DNA from: Anaerolineaceae bacterium
GTDB lineage: Bacteria > Chloroflexota > Anaerolineae > Aggregatilineales > Phototrophicaceae
Assembly (NCBI GenBank): GCA_002702065.1
Contig: NZXX01000002.1
Coordinates: forward strand, 558,001 to 622,000
Direction: 5' to 3'
Length of the DNA stretch: 64,000 nucleotides
Shown here: piece after piece, positions 35,954-44,775 of the stretch
How positions within the stretch are numbered: the stretch's first letter is position 1
How the letters are laid out: every line of letters begins with the position of its first letter
Position numbers and translations under genes: made by a program
The notes under the pieces: model-generated
What the model was told of the DNA's origin: nothing
Databases searched by the model: none
The model's input: the letters and a program-made list of their open reading frames with translations, nothing else

Positions 35954-37042
35954 TTAAATATTGATCGACAGCGCGTCCAGCACTTCCTGAATCGGGTTGA
36001 AGATGGTGGCCTGTGGCGAACCCGCGTAGAGCAGGCCGACCGCCTTGTTCTCTGTGCCATCGACAATTAATGAACCGGAGTCACCACCCTGGCTCATGGG
36101 TGTGGTGATAATCTGGCCCTCGAAACGGGCGGTGCCGGTCCCGTAGGCGACATTGACGGTGGCGTTCAGCAGTGTGACCGTGCCAGTAGTAAAATCAGTC
36201 GTGCGGCCACTTTTGCGCACATTCATGCCCAGGGATACCAGCTTGGTACCGTTGACCACACCGATGTTGCGAATTTCGTCGATAAACATATTCGGGTCGA
36301 CCGGTCTGGCAACGGCTGCATCAACCCGGTTGACCACCGCCTGCATATCCGCAGGGGGGATAACATTGGGTTTTGCTGTCGAAGCTGTTGTGGTCACCCG
36401 CTGCTTGGACCCCATCGTATCGCTGATCAGGTTAAGGATATTGACGAGGATGAGCAGGCAGCCGCCGTCCTCACCGCCATTCCCGCCGCCGTTACCCGGA
36501 GGTGGGGTTGGGTCCGGTTCATCCGGCTCGCCGACAAAACGCAGCCGTACAAAGCGTTCCAGGGTGGCGACCTTGTCTGCCGGGTTCTGGCCCCCGTCGG
36601 TTGGCCCCGGCTGGAGGATGGCGTCGCCGATCTGGGCGTCATTGCTGTTGGCCAGCACATGATTGTTGGAAAGAATCAGTTTTTCGCCGGTTGTGCGGTC
36701 CGTCACGATGGTGCCGAGCGTTCCAGCCGTAATCTTGTAGTGGCCGATGCTGACACCGCTGGGAATGGTAGGACGAAACCGGTCGCGCGGGGTGTCGAAG
36801 GCACGCAGATAGCCAACTTCATAAACATCTGTCCGCACGCCATCAACTGTTTTAGGGATCACATCCGCCGCAGAAAGCGCAGACAGCGGCAGTTTGCGCT
36901 CTACCAGCACAACGACGGCCCGTTCGCCTTCGGGTGCGGTTTTGTCTTCCTTGTTGCCCACTGCGACACCGACGACATTGGCCCGGTTCAGCAGTTCATT
37001 CTGGACCGCAGCTTGCGCCTGAAACACCTGCTCTGTAGACAT
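35954..37042 (-). CDS. Trypsin-like serine protease, NAL1-like
   Basis: The 362-residue protease starts with an 80-residue domain (VVGVAVGNKEDKT, DVIPKTVDGVRTDVYEVGYL) that is duplicated as a free gene downstream. The catalytic part shows a His in ILSNNHVLANSNDA, an Asp in GDAILQPG, and a Ser in SQGGDSGSLIVDG, with LLYAGSP following. The family resembles the bacterial relatives of NAL1 trypsin-fold proteases. A Gly-rich spacer with a hydrophobic CLLILVNILNLI stretch interrupts the middle. AGGAGG precedes ATG 37042. No signal peptide is visible, so it may act in the cytoplasm. Confidence 0.8.
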   Translation of the reverse strand: MSTEQVFQAQAAVQNELLNRANVVGVAVGNKEDKTAPEGERAVVVLVERKLPLSALSAADVIPKTVDGVRTDVYEVGYLRAFDTPRDRFRPTIPSGVSIGHYKITAGTLGTIVTDRTTGEKLILSNNHVLANSNDAQIGDAILQPGPTDGGQNPADKVATLERFVRLRFVGEPDEPDPTPPPGNGGGNGGEDGGCLLILVNILNLISDTMGSKQRVTTTASTAKPNVIPPADMQAVVNRVDAAVARPVDPNMFIDEIRNIGVVNGTKLVSLGMNVRKSGRTTDFTTGTVTLLNATVNVAYGTGTARFEGQIITTPMSQGGDSGSLIVDGTENKAVGLLYAGSPQATIFNPIQEVLDALSINI

Positions 37043-37283
37043 CGCCGTTCCTCCTGATTCATTCCTGCATACCCGTATTGTAGCATGACGCCGTATGCGG
37101 CGCTGGCCGTTCCATATAAGATAATAGTCTGATGAAAGGCCACCTGTCGACAATACGTTTGTCCTGGGATTGTGGTAGAGTTTGTAGGTGGGAAAAGACA
37201 CTGCGCGTGATGGATGGTTTTGCTGAAAACGTCGGTAATATAATTTCTATTTTGCGTGCGCTTCAACCAAGAGGAGCATTCGT

Positions 37284-38156
37284 GTGAGCAATGTTGTCAG
37301 AATCCTTGTTTTTGCAGCAACTGGTATGTGCCTTTTGGCGGCCTGCAGCAGTGGTCCGGGGCGGACTGTCACGACTGGTGACGAACTGGCTCGGTTTGAT
37401 TTTTCAGAACCCCAGACCTTTGAGGAAGGCGTGTACGCCAATGCCACTTTGCGGATCAACGATGGGGTATACCGCATCGCCCTGAACCAGGGCGACAACG
37501 AAGTCTGGTGGGCACAGTGGGGCGATACCGTAGACAACGTGGTCATCGATGTCGAAGTGGAGCAGCTCAGCGAACCGAACGAGAATGCGTATGGCGTGGC
37601 CTGCCGCCTGAAGGGGCACGTTGGCCAGGACGTCGAAGCCGACCCCACTCTGGCTGCGATTGCCAGCGGCGAGGCTGCTGAAGCGACCGAGGAACCCGGC
37701 GAAGAAGCCACCGCCGAAGCCACGGCGGAAATGACCGAAGAGTCAACCGCAGCGGTTGAAGAAGTTGCTACGACTGACGAACCGGCGGAAACAGAGTCTG
37801 ACGAAGAATCCGATGAAGAAGAAGCCGAAGCAGTGCTGGCGAATGGTGATGGCTACCTCTTCCTGATTCAGGGCAACGGCTCGTTCGCGATTATGCGGGC
37901 ACGCGGGCGCAGCATCCTGCCGCTGGTGGACTGGACCGAGTCCAGCCTGATCAACCAGGGACCCGCCAGCAATGAACTGCGTGCGGTGTGTATGGACGAC
38001 TACCTGGCGCTGTATATCAACGGCGAGTTTGCCGGGGATGCCACCGACGACACCTACAGCAGTGGTCAGGTAGGCCTGGCAGCCAGCGCGGCCAACCGGC
38101 TGGGCGTGCAGGTGGAGTTTGACAATCTCATTGTGCATGAGGCGGTTTCGGGGTAG
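37284..38156 (+). CDS. Lipoprotein with a split LamG-like domain and acidic Glu/Thr spacer
   Basis: The 290-residue protein has a lipobox LLAAC (Cys about 21) and starts at GTG 37284 behind AGAGGAGC. The first part (DFSEPQTFEEGVYANATLRI to YGVACRLKG) and the last (GYLFLIQGNGSFAIMRARG to VEFDNLIVHE) look like halves of one beta-sandwich (LamG/DUF1080-type). A Glu/Ala/Thr-rich spacer at about 125-190 splits them. It is probably anchored outside the membrane and binds carbohydrate or protein. The function is unknown. Confidence 0.75.
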   Translation: MSNVVRILVFAATGMCLLAACSSGPGRTVTTGDELARFDFSEPQTFEEGVYANATLRINDGVYRIALNQGDNEVWWAQWGDTVDNVVIDVEVEQLSEPNENAYGVACRLKGHVGQDVEADPTLAAIASGEAAEATEEPGEEATAEATAEMTEESTAAVEEVATTDEPAETESDEESDEEEAEAVLANGDGYLFLIQGNGSFAIMRARGRSILPLVDWTESSLINQGPASNELRAVCMDDYLALYINGEFAGDATDDTYSSGQVGLAASAANRLGVQVEFDNLIVHEAVSG

Positions 38157-38221
38157 TCTTGTGGGCGTTGGCTGGCCAGCGGCAGGGCGTGATGGCACCT
38201 GCCTACCTGATTTGATCGCCC

Positions 38222-38788
38222 ATGCATATAATCGAGACACCGCGGCTGCGGCTGCGACCGTTTCAACCCGATGATCTGGATGCTTATCACCGGCAGATAT
38301 ACAGTGACCCGGATGTCACCCGCTATCTGCCGGGCGGCAAACCGCGCTCGCGGATTGCAACTGCCGATGTAATCGCCTATTTCATCCTACTGGAACAACA
38401 AGATGGATACAGCTTTGCTGCTGCGCTGGACCGTTCAACCGGCGAGTTGATTGGCCATTGCGGTCTGCATCGTTTTAACAACGGTGATGTCGAGATCGGC
38501 TATTCGTTTGCCGTGTCGCGCTGGGGACAGGGGCTGGCCACCGAAGCGGGTCGGGCGGTGCTGCGTTATGGCTTCGAGACATTGGGGCTGGACCGTATCA
38601 TCGCGCTGGCGATGCCGCCGAACCTGGCCTCGCAGCGGGTGATGCAGAAGCTGGGCATGCGGCACGAAGGCACCACCCGTACCTATTATGATACAGAACT
38701 GGTTCTCTATACGCTGGCACGCGCCGATTTTGTGCCGGATGAGACGTATTACAACCTACAGGTTGATGATGACACCTCCAACGATTGA
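38222..38788 (+). CDS. GNAT acetyltransferase, RimJ/RimL type (first of two)
   Basis: This 188-residue GNAT shows TPRLRLRPFQPDDLDAYHR near the start, GELIGHCGLHRF, VSRWGQGLATEAGRAVLRYG (the acetyl-CoA loop) and ASQRVMQKLGMRHEG. The pattern is that of ribosomal-protein or aminoglycoside-like N-acetyltransferases. The natural substrate is unknown. It opens a three-gene unit: its 3' end overlaps a second GNAT gene by 23 bp, and that gene overlaps an amidase gene. Confidence 0.85.
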   Translation: MHIIETPRLRLRPFQPDDLDAYHRQIYSDPDVTRYLPGGKPRSRIATADVIAYFILLEQQDGYSFAAALDRSTGELIGHCGLHRFNNGDVEIGYSFAVSRWGQGLATEAGRAVLRYGFETLGLDRIIALAMPPNLASQRVMQKLGMRHEGTTRTYYDTELVLYTLARADFVPDETYYNLQVDDDTSND

Positions 38789-39332
38789 AACTGAACATCT
38801 GATATTGCGCCCATTCCAGGCAGATGATGCCGAGGATTACAGCACGGCAGTGCTGTCGAACGCGGTGACGGCGCAGGCATTACCGACCGGAAAACCGGTG
38901 CCACCGCAGCGCGCTCGCTCGATCATTGCGGGGTACGAAGATCACTGGGATGAGTTTGGCTATGGGCTGTTGGCCGTCATCCACCGGGAAGATGACATGC
39001 TGATCGGCCATTGCGGATTGCAGAAGCTGGGCGACACGGATAACGTCGAACTGACATACGCCATCAAACAGCCGTATGTCGCGGGTGATCTGCCGCTGGA
39101 AGCTACCTACGCCTGCCTGCGCTATGCCTTTGGCACGCTGCATCTGGAGGAAGTGTTCGCGGTCATTCTGCCGGAGAACGGCATTGCCCGGCGCATTTAT
39201 ACCCGGTTGGGCATGCGCCCCGGCCCGACGCTGCACGTTTACAACCATCACGTCCCCAGCTACAAGATTTTCCATGGCGATTTTTTGCCGGATAATTCGC
39301 CGTATCACGTTCGAGGAGCAAACAGCCCATGA
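38766..39332 (+). CDS. GNAT acetyltransferase, RimJ/RimL type (second of two)
   Basis: This 188-residue protein is a relative of the preceding one, with TEHLILRPFQADDAEDYS, DMLIGHCGLQKLGDTDN, PLEATYACLRYAF and RRIYTRLGMRPGPTLH. The acetyl-CoA loop is less canonical, because VAGDLPLEA replaces the usual Gly-x-Gly run, so catalysis may be weak or different. ATG 38766 overlaps the end of the first GNAT gene. Its stop overlaps the start of the amidase gene (ATGA). Confidence 0.8.
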   Translation: MMTPPTIETEHLILRPFQADDAEDYSTAVLSNAVTAQALPTGKPVPPQRARSIIAGYEDHWDEFGYGLLAVIHREDDMLIGHCGLQKLGDTDNVELTYAIKQPYVAGDLPLEATYACLRYAFGTLHLEEVFAVILPENGIARRIYTRLGMRPGPTLHVYNHHVPSYKIFHGDFLPDNSPYHVRGANSP

Positions 39333-40273
39333 CACGCCATCACATTGAACCGGAGCGCCGCACCCTGCATGGTCACTGGTCACGCGACCTGTCCCCTGTG
39401 CTGACGATTGACCCCGGTGACACCGTCGAATTTCGAACGCTGGACGCCCGCTGGGGCATCGATGTGCCGACAGAACCGGGCAGGCCGGATAAACAATTCG
39501 AGCCGCGCGACCCGGAACTGGACAGCGGCCATGCGTTATGCGGGCCTGTCGCCGTGCGTGGGGCCAAACCGGGTACAGTGCTGGCGGTCAAAGTCGACGA
39601 ACTGCGCACCGGGACATGGGGCTGGAACACCTCCGATAGTTCCTGGCTGGAAGAAGCTGGCAATCCGCTGGGCCAGATCAACCGTGACCTGTTTTTCCTG
39701 TGGACGCTCGACCCGGATAATATGGTGGGGCGCAATCAATTTGGTCACAGCGTTCGTCTGTCGCCTTTTATGGGCGTGATGGGCATGCCAGCGGACGAAC
39801 CCGGTGTGCATTCCACCCGACCGCCGCGCGCCAATGGCGGCAACATCGACTGCAAGGAACTGGGTGTCGGCAGCACGCTGTATCTGCCGGTCGCGGTCGA
39901 TGGCGGGTTGTTTTCAACGGGCGACGGCCACGCCGTTCAGGGCGATGGTGAAGTATCCGGCACGGCGATTGAATGCCCGATGGAACGCTGTGTGCTGACC
40001 TTCGACGTGCGGGATGACTGGTCGCTGACGACGCCGCGTGCCCATACCCCCACCGGCTGGCTGACGTTCGGTTTTGACGCCGACCTCAACAAAGCGACGT
40101 ATATCGCATTAAGTGCCATGCTCGACCTGATGATCGAACAGTATGGGGTCAGCCGCGATCAGGCACTGGCGTTGGCGAGTGTGGCGGTTGACATGCGCGT
40201 CACGCAGATCGTGAATGCCACCCAGGGCGTACACGCCTTTCTGCCGCACGATGCGCTGCTCACAGCATCTTAA
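39329..40273 (+). CDS. Acetamidase/formamidase family protein
   Basis: The 314-residue soluble protein has family signatures: LTIDPGDTVEFRT near residue 30, DPELDSGHALCGPVAVRGAK, VRLSPFMGVMGMPADEPG, HSTRPPRANGGNIDCKEL and LYLPVAVDGGLFSTGDGHAV. Members hydrolyse acetamide or formamide to the acid and ammonia. Enzymes with this HAVQGDGE core bind metal through several His and Asp residues. ATG 39329 overlaps the GNAT stop, so they are co-translated. It ends 14 bp inside the convergent gene at 40260. Confidence 0.85.
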   Translation: MTRHHIEPERRTLHGHWSRDLSPVLTIDPGDTVEFRTLDARWGIDVPTEPGRPDKQFEPRDPELDSGHALCGPVAVRGAKPGTVLAVKVDELRTGTWGWNTSDSSWLEEAGNPLGQINRDLFFLWTLDPDNMVGRNQFGHSVRLSPFMGVMGMPADEPGVHSTRPPRANGGNIDCKELGVGSTLYLPVAVDGGLFSTGDGHAVQGDGEVSGTAIECPMERCVLTFDVRDDWSLTTPRAHTPTGWLTFGFDADLNKATYIALSAMLDLMIEQYGVSRDQALALASVAVDMRVTQIVNATQGVHAFLPHDALLTAS

Positions 40274-41507
40274 AGTGATTCGGGTTTTTATATAGCACGG
40301 CGACGGGCGTTCCGGCATCCGGCAGAGGTTTGCGCCGCATGTCGTTGCGCTGCTGTTTCTGTTTGCTGACGATAACCTCGCCGCTGTCGGGCGCGCTAAA
40401 GCGATATTCGGCATGAAGCATCGTGTCGTTGTCGCTGTCGGTTTTGCGCCGGATCGAAACCAGTTCACCGCGCACCAGTTGGCCATCCCGCGCCAGAATG
40501 CGGTCGCGGCCGTAACTGTACAAGAACGCGCCTACAATACCCCATGTAACCCCATTCCAGATAACGGAAAAAATGCCGAGGAATATGATTTCGCCGGCGT
40601 CATCGGTGCCGGCCAGCCGTGAGATCGCCGGGTCGGATGGCACATACTCGACATCAACATTCATCCCGCGTTCAACCCGCCGGTACAGGTCATAATCGAC
40701 GCTCTGATCACCCACATAAACCACGTCATCGACGGTGTAAACATAATCCGCATAGTAAGTAATGCCGCCATCGTCGTCATCCTCAACGACGTGATTGCCC
40801 GTATACTCGCCACGGATAACCTGACCGGTGGTGTTGAGCAGGTTGTTGTGGTGCCATTCCTGGGCCATCAGGAAGATGACCAGAAAGCCTGCCAGAATGA
40901 ACGGAATCATAAACAGGAAGCCACAGCCGAAGCTCATGGTGCCCAGCGTGGTGTGGAGGCGGCGGCTGTCGCCAATGATGAATCTGCGGTGGTTCGATTG
41001 CAGGAGGAAAACTTCATTGGCGTCTGTGAGTGGCTGCGACCGGGGTTTGAACGTGCGGGGTGTTTCGATGGGCTGGTCGGTGGCCGCCCGGTGCGCCCCG
41101 CAGGAATCGCAGTAATTGCCGCCGGTGTTGGGTGTGCCACAAAAACGGCAGACCCAGGTATTTTCGCTGTCGCTTTTCGTTGAACCCAGCAGGTCGCTGA
41201 GCGAGGGCGCGGCGGCCTCATCCTGATAGGTCAGGGATGCAAAGGGGTCGGCGGTGGCAGGCGTATCGACGGTGCCGGCTTCGACCATGTGGTCGATTTC
41301 GCGTTTGCGCAGCAGATTCTGGGCGAGATTGCGGACTTCAGCATCCTTGTCTTCTGCGCTGACCTGTTGCAGCAGCGCGGTCACATCCGGGTGGTCCAGT
41401 TTGCGGATTTCCAGCAGTGCTTCCTTGCGCACCGAAGCGGACGGACTGGTCAGTGCGGTGCGTGCCAGTCGTTTGACTTGCGCTTGCAGCAGGGCCGACT
41501 CGCTCAT
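40260..41507 (-). CDS. Membrane protein with HEAT repeats, zinc ribbon and DUF3592-like part
   Basis: The 415-residue protein starts with a helical HEAT-like region (about 1-80). A zinc ribbon follows (CRFCGTPNTGGNYCDSCG at about 118-136), then a hydrophobic helix pair near 200-225 (SFGCGFLFMIPFILAGFLVI). A soluble beta-rich domain with TTGQVIRGEYTGNHV and YADYVYTVDDVVYVGDQS resembles DUF3592, and another helix pair follows. The overall role is unknown. ATG 41507 has GGGGGAAG upstream. A longer reading from 41903 comes from the adjacent prmC frame. Confidence 0.7.
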   Translation of the reverse strand: MSESALLQAQVKRLARTALTSPSASVRKEALLEIRKLDHPDVTALLQQVSAEDKDAEVRNLAQNLLRKREIDHMVEAGTVDTPATADPFASLTYQDEAAAPSLSDLLGSTKSDSENTWVCRFCGTPNTGGNYCDSCGAHRAATDQPIETPRTFKPRSQPLTDANEVFLLQSNHRRFIIGDSRRLHTTLGTMSFGCGFLFMIPFILAGFLVIFLMAQEWHHNNLLNTTGQVIRGEYTGNHVVEDDDDGGITYYADYVYTVDDVVYVGDQSVDYDLYRRVERGMNVDVEYVPSDPAISRLAGTDDAGEIIFLGIFSVIWNGVTWGIVGAFLYSYGRDRILARDGQLVRGELVSIRRKTDSDNDTMLHAEYRFSAPDSGEVIVSKQKQQRNDMRRKPLPDAGTPVAVLYKNPNHFKML

Positions 41508-41607
41508 GCTTCCCCCAAGTGATAGTGAGTGTCTTTTGTTATTGTAGGGCAGCTTTGTGTGACGGAGTATAGGGTTTGAACGGAAGCCCTCAGGACTGGG
41601 GGGATAA

Positions 41608-42447
41608 TCAGCACTCCACGCGGAGGATGCGGTCGTGCCCGGCGTAATCCTTGAGGATGGCGGCTTGCCTGGGTTGAACGAGCGTGTGGGCCAGCGACAG
41701 GGCCGCTTCACCCTGGTCCGCGCCGATTTCCAGCAGCGCCAGCGCGCCGGGTTCGCACACCTGCCGCAGGTCCCGCAGCAGACGCCGCACCAGATCGAGC
41801 CCATCCGGGCCACCGTCCAGCGCCAGACTCGGTTCGTACTGGCTGACGGCCAGATTGGGCAGCGCATCACGGGCAATGTAGGGCAGGTTCGCCATGAGGA
41901 CATCGACCTGAATGCCGCGTTCGATCAACGGCTGGAGCAAGTCGCCGTCCAGAAATGTGACATGGACCTGTTGTTGTGCCGCATTCTTGCGGGCGATGTC
42001 GAGTGCGGCTGGGCTGATGTCGACGGCATAGACGTGGGCCTGCGGGCGATGGGCGGCGAATGTCACAGCCAGCGCGCCGCTGCCAGTGCCGATATCGGCG
42101 GCGGTGCAATCAGGTTTGTCAGCGGTAAATTCCAGCGCGGCTTCGAGCAGTAATTCCGTTTCCGGACGCGGGATCAGCACACCGGGGGCGACCAGCAGTT
42201 CCCGGTCGTAAAAGGCGCGGCGTCCGAGGATATAGGCGATTGGTTCGCCGGCGGCCCGGCGCTGCACCACTGCGGCAAACTGCGCCAGTTGGTCGGCGGA
42301 TATAATATCGTCGCCATGGGCCAGCAGATAGGCCCGATCTTTGCCCAGCACCTCAGCCAGCAGCAGTTGCGCATCCAGACTGGCGGAATCCGATACCGGC
42401 CTGATCTGGCGCGTCGCGTCGTGCAGGGTGTGGCGAATCGTGGTCAT
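41608..42447 (-). CDS. prmC: Release factor glutamine methyltransferase
   Basis: The 279-residue methyltransferase has the PrmC N-terminal helical domain, GRRAFYDRELLVAPGVLIPR (the ETELLLE segment follows) and the SAM site ADIGTGSGALAVTFA. The catalytic tetrapeptide is NLPY (MANLPYIARDA) rather than the usual NPPY. PrmC methylates the Gln of the GGQ loop in RF1 and RF2. ATG 42447 overlaps the stop of the LLM gene (ATGA), so translation is coupled. The Leu replacement should still allow the Asn side chain to bind the target Gln amide. Confidence 0.9.
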   Translation of the reverse strand: MTTIRHTLHDATRQIRPVSDSASLDAQLLLAEVLGKDRAYLLAHGDDIISADQLAQFAAVVQRRAAGEPIAYILGRRAFYDRELLVAPGVLIPRPETELLLEAALEFTADKPDCTAADIGTGSGALAVTFAAHRPQAHVYAVDISPAALDIARKNAAQQQVHVTFLDGDLLQPLIERGIQVDVLMANLPYIARDALPNLAVSQYEPSLALDGGPDGLDLVRRLLRDLRQVCEPGALALLEIGADQGEAALSLAHTLVQPRQAAILKDYAGHDRILRVEC

Positions 42448-43271
42448 TCGCGCAGGGCGGGGATGACATCTCGACCAAAGGTTTCGATGCCGCTGACGAG
42501 ATCGCTGAGGGTTTCGTGCTTGAAGCCGACGACCGGATATTGCAGCCCGGCCTCGCGCAGTTGGCCCAGTTGGTCGATGGCGGCGGCAGGGCCGTCGTGC
42601 AGGTCCAGCACGGTGCGCAGGCTCATGGTGATCGCTCGGCCTTCGCTCAGCTCGCGGATACGGCGCACCTGCGCGGCATAATCCTGGTCGGACCGTAGAT
42701 TCGGATGAAAGCCATCGCCGATGCGGGCCGTCCGGCGCACTGCCGCGTCGGATTCGCCACCAATCCAGATAGGCGGGGGGCTTTTGAGGTGGGGGGAGAA
42801 GGTCGCACCGGAGAAGCTGTAGGTGCCCTCGTGTTCCGGTTTTTTGTCGCACCACAGTTTACGCAAAATCGTGACGTATTCATCCACCCGTTTGCCGCGC
42901 TGTTTGAAGTCGGCGTTGAGGTAACCATATTCGTCCGCGTTCCAGCCGACGCCAACGCCAACAATCAACTCCCGGCCCGACAGATGCGCCACCGACGCCA
43001 GCTGCTTGGCGACGACAATCGGGTTGCGCATGGGCAGCACCAGCACACTCAGGCCAAGGCTCACTCGCTGCGTGATGGCGGACAGATAGGCCAGCGTCGA
43101 AATTGCTTCGGTGCCTTCGCCGTACTGCGGGTAGGCTTCTGGCATCAGGACATGGTCGGTCGCCCAGATGGAGTGGAAGCCGACCGCCTCAGCCAGACGC
43201 GCGCTGATTTTGAGGGCTGTCGCATGGCTGATCGGCGACAGCAGGTTGGGGAGGAGGAAGCCAAATTGCAT
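42444..43271 (-). CDS. LLM-class F420-dependent oxidoreductase
   Basis: The 275-residue luciferase-like enzyme contains FGFLLPNLLSPISHATALKI near the start, SIWATDHVLMPEAYPQYG, RVSLGLSVLVLPMRNPIVVA, GVGVGWNADEYGYLNADFKQ and PPPIWIGGESDAAVRRTARI. This set matches the Rv2161c-like F420 subfamily. Its substrate is unknown. AAGGAA lies upstream of ATG 43271. It is the first gene of a two-gene operon with prmC. Confidence 0.85.
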   Translation of the reverse strand: MQFGFLLPNLLSPISHATALKISARLAEAVGFHSIWATDHVLMPEAYPQYGEGTEAISTLAYLSAITQRVSLGLSVLVLPMRNPIVVAKQLASVAHLSGRELIVGVGVGWNADEYGYLNADFKQRGKRVDEYVTILRKLWCDKKPEHEGTYSFSGATFSPHLKSPPPIWIGGESDAAVRRTARIGDGFHPNLRSDQDYAAQVRRIRELSEGRAITMSLRTVLDLHDGPAAAIDQLGQLREAGLQYPVVGFKHETLSDLVSGIETFGRDVIPALRE

Positions 43272-43431
43272 GATCGTTTCCTTTGTCGTTATCAGTTGTC
43301 TGTTTTTAGTTGATAGCCCAGGTCGCCAGGGCGTCGGTATGATCGTGCCTCGATATTCAGCGACGCGTGACCTGGTCATCGGCTGACTTTATTTTCTGTT
43401 CACTGATGACTGTTACCTGATAACTGTTCAC

Positions 43432-43962
43432 TCAAAACGTTAGATCGCCGTTCAGGAACGGGATGAGCGCGAGAATGACGGCGTGTTCATAATAGGTGGT
43501 GCGGGTGAGGACATCGCTGGTCAGAATGCCGACGGACCCGTTATCCTGTTTGGAATTGCTGCGCTTGAAGACGATGTCATCGGCGTGGCCCAGCTCATGC
43601 CCGGCATGAATCAGGCGGGTGACTTCGGCAGGCAGCACGAACGACGCCGTGCGGCTCTTGCCGGTGCGCTGCCCATCGGTCACGACAATCCAGGCGACAC
43701 CGTGCAGGTCACCATATTTTTCTTCCAGCCCGCCTTCGATCCCGACCCAGTAATCCGCATCCGGCACTGCAACGGCAGCATTGTTGGCCCGGTTGAGCGC
43801 GCCCTGATACGTCTCCGCGTCGGTCATGGGTTGGGCACTGACACCGGATTCGACGGCTACCCCGCGCGCTATAAACGTGTCATCGGGGAACATGCGCGCG
43901 AAGCCCATCTGCGCAGACTGTATTTTGACGGGATTGGTGGAAGCGACGACGATGGCCTTCAT
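43432..43962 (-). CDS. yjjX: Inosine/xanthosine triphosphatase, YjjX-like
   Basis: The 176-residue protein has the YjjX fold. VASTNPVKIQSAQMGFA opens the nucleotide site. SGVSAQPMTDAETYQGALNR, DYWVGIEGGLEEKYGDLHGV and SNSKQDNGSVGILTSDVLTR follow. Members hydrolyse non-canonical purine triphosphates (ITP, XTP) to protect DNA and RNA. It overlaps the upstream CPBP protease gene by ATGA, and the two form an operon. Length is typical. Confidence 0.85.
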   Translation of the reverse strand: MKAIVVASTNPVKIQSAQMGFARMFPDDTFIARGVAVESGVSAQPMTDAETYQGALNRANNAAVAVPDADYWVGIEGGLEEKYGDLHGVAWIVVTDGQRTGKSRTASFVLPAEVTRLIHAGHELGHADDIVFKRSNSKQDNGSVGILTSDVLTRTTYYEHAVILALIPFLNGDLTF

Positions 43963-44672
43963 GAAAGCGCCAGCAGCTTGAGCAGGGCGAAAACGCCAAA
44001 GCCGATATGGGCGACGATGGCCGCACGTGTCGAGCCGGTGCTGGCCCGCACGCCGCCGATCACCAGTCCGATTAAAACAGGTGTACCCAGTGAATGCCAC
44101 AGGTTGCCGGGGTCCGACGTGTAGACGATCAGATGAAAGAGGCCGTACGCTAGTCCGGACATCAGCCAGCCGACCCAGCCGCCCAGCACCTGCCGCACTG
44201 CCGGGAAAAACACACCGCGAAACGCCAGTTCTTCGGCGACAGGCTGGGCCACCAGCATAAACAGAATGGCCGCAACCCATCCCGCAAATCCGGCTTCCAC
44301 CCCCACCAGCGCCCCCAGTTCCGGCGCAGGCAGGAACGCCCCCGTGATGCCAAGATCGACCAGGTCGATGACGAACGCCATCCCGACAGCAAACAGCAGG
44401 ATCAGAAACAGACGTGCATCGGTGGGCGCGATGTGCAGAAAAGCGCGGCTGCGGCGAAACGCTGACCAGATGTAGGCGACGGTGACCACGCTGCCGAGAA
44501 TCCAGCCGAGCAGGGGCGCATAGCTGCTGCCTTCCAGCAAGGTCAGCATAATCAGTGTGCCAATGATCATAGCCGCCAGCGCGGCAACCAGCGCCGACAG
44601 GGCGGATGCCAAACCCCAGGGGGGCGGTTGTGGTTCCGGGTTTCCGATTTTGCGCATTATTCGTGAAATCAT
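43959..44672 (-). CDS. CPBP-family intramembrane metalloprotease
   Basis: The 237-residue membrane protein has about seven or eight helices and the CPBP (Abi/CAAX-like) catalytic signatures: AEELAFRGVFFPAVRQ with two Glu and Arg, GLFHLIVYTSDPG with His, and late HIGFGVFALL with a second His. These residues bind zinc in the related Rce1 proteases. It may process prenylated or small membrane peptides. A promoter (-10 at 44684-44679) lies so close to ATG 44678 that ATG 44672 is more likely, and translation could be leaderless; ATG 44657 is also possible. Confidence 0.85.
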   Translation of the reverse strand: MISRIMRKIGNPEPQPPPWGLASALSALVAALAAMIIGTLIMLTLLEGSSYAPLLGWILGSVVTVAYIWSAFRRSRAFLHIAPTDARLFLILLFAVGMAFVIDLVDLGITGAFLPAPELGALVGVEAGFAGWVAAILFMLVAQPVAEELAFRGVFFPAVRQVLGGWVGWLMSGLAYGLFHLIVYTSDPGNLWHSLGTPVLIGLVIGGVRASTGSTRAAIVAHIGFGVFALLKLLALS

Positions 44673-44678
44673 GCGCAT

Positions 44679-44707
44679 ATTGTAGCGAAGATGGGGGCGG
44701 TTGTCAG
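44679..44707 (-). promoter_or_regulatory. Promoter of the CPBP/YjjX operon
   Basis: CTGACA (44707-44702), a 17-base spacer and TACAAT (44684-44679) give an expected start near 44672, directly at the candidate ATG. Confidence 0.65.
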
Positions 44708-44731
44708 GGTTGGTTTGATGGGTGGGAGAAT

Positions 44732-44758
44732 AAAAGGGAGGGGATGTGGCCCCCTCCC
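44732..44758 (-). terminator. Rho-independent terminator of the SRPBCC gene
   Basis: On the minus strand GGGAGGGG (44758-44751) pairs with CCCCTCCC (44743-44736), followed by TTTTATT. It sits 18 bases after the SRPBCC stop. Confidence 0.75.
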
Positions 44759-44775
44759 GGTGGGGTGATGGCCTG

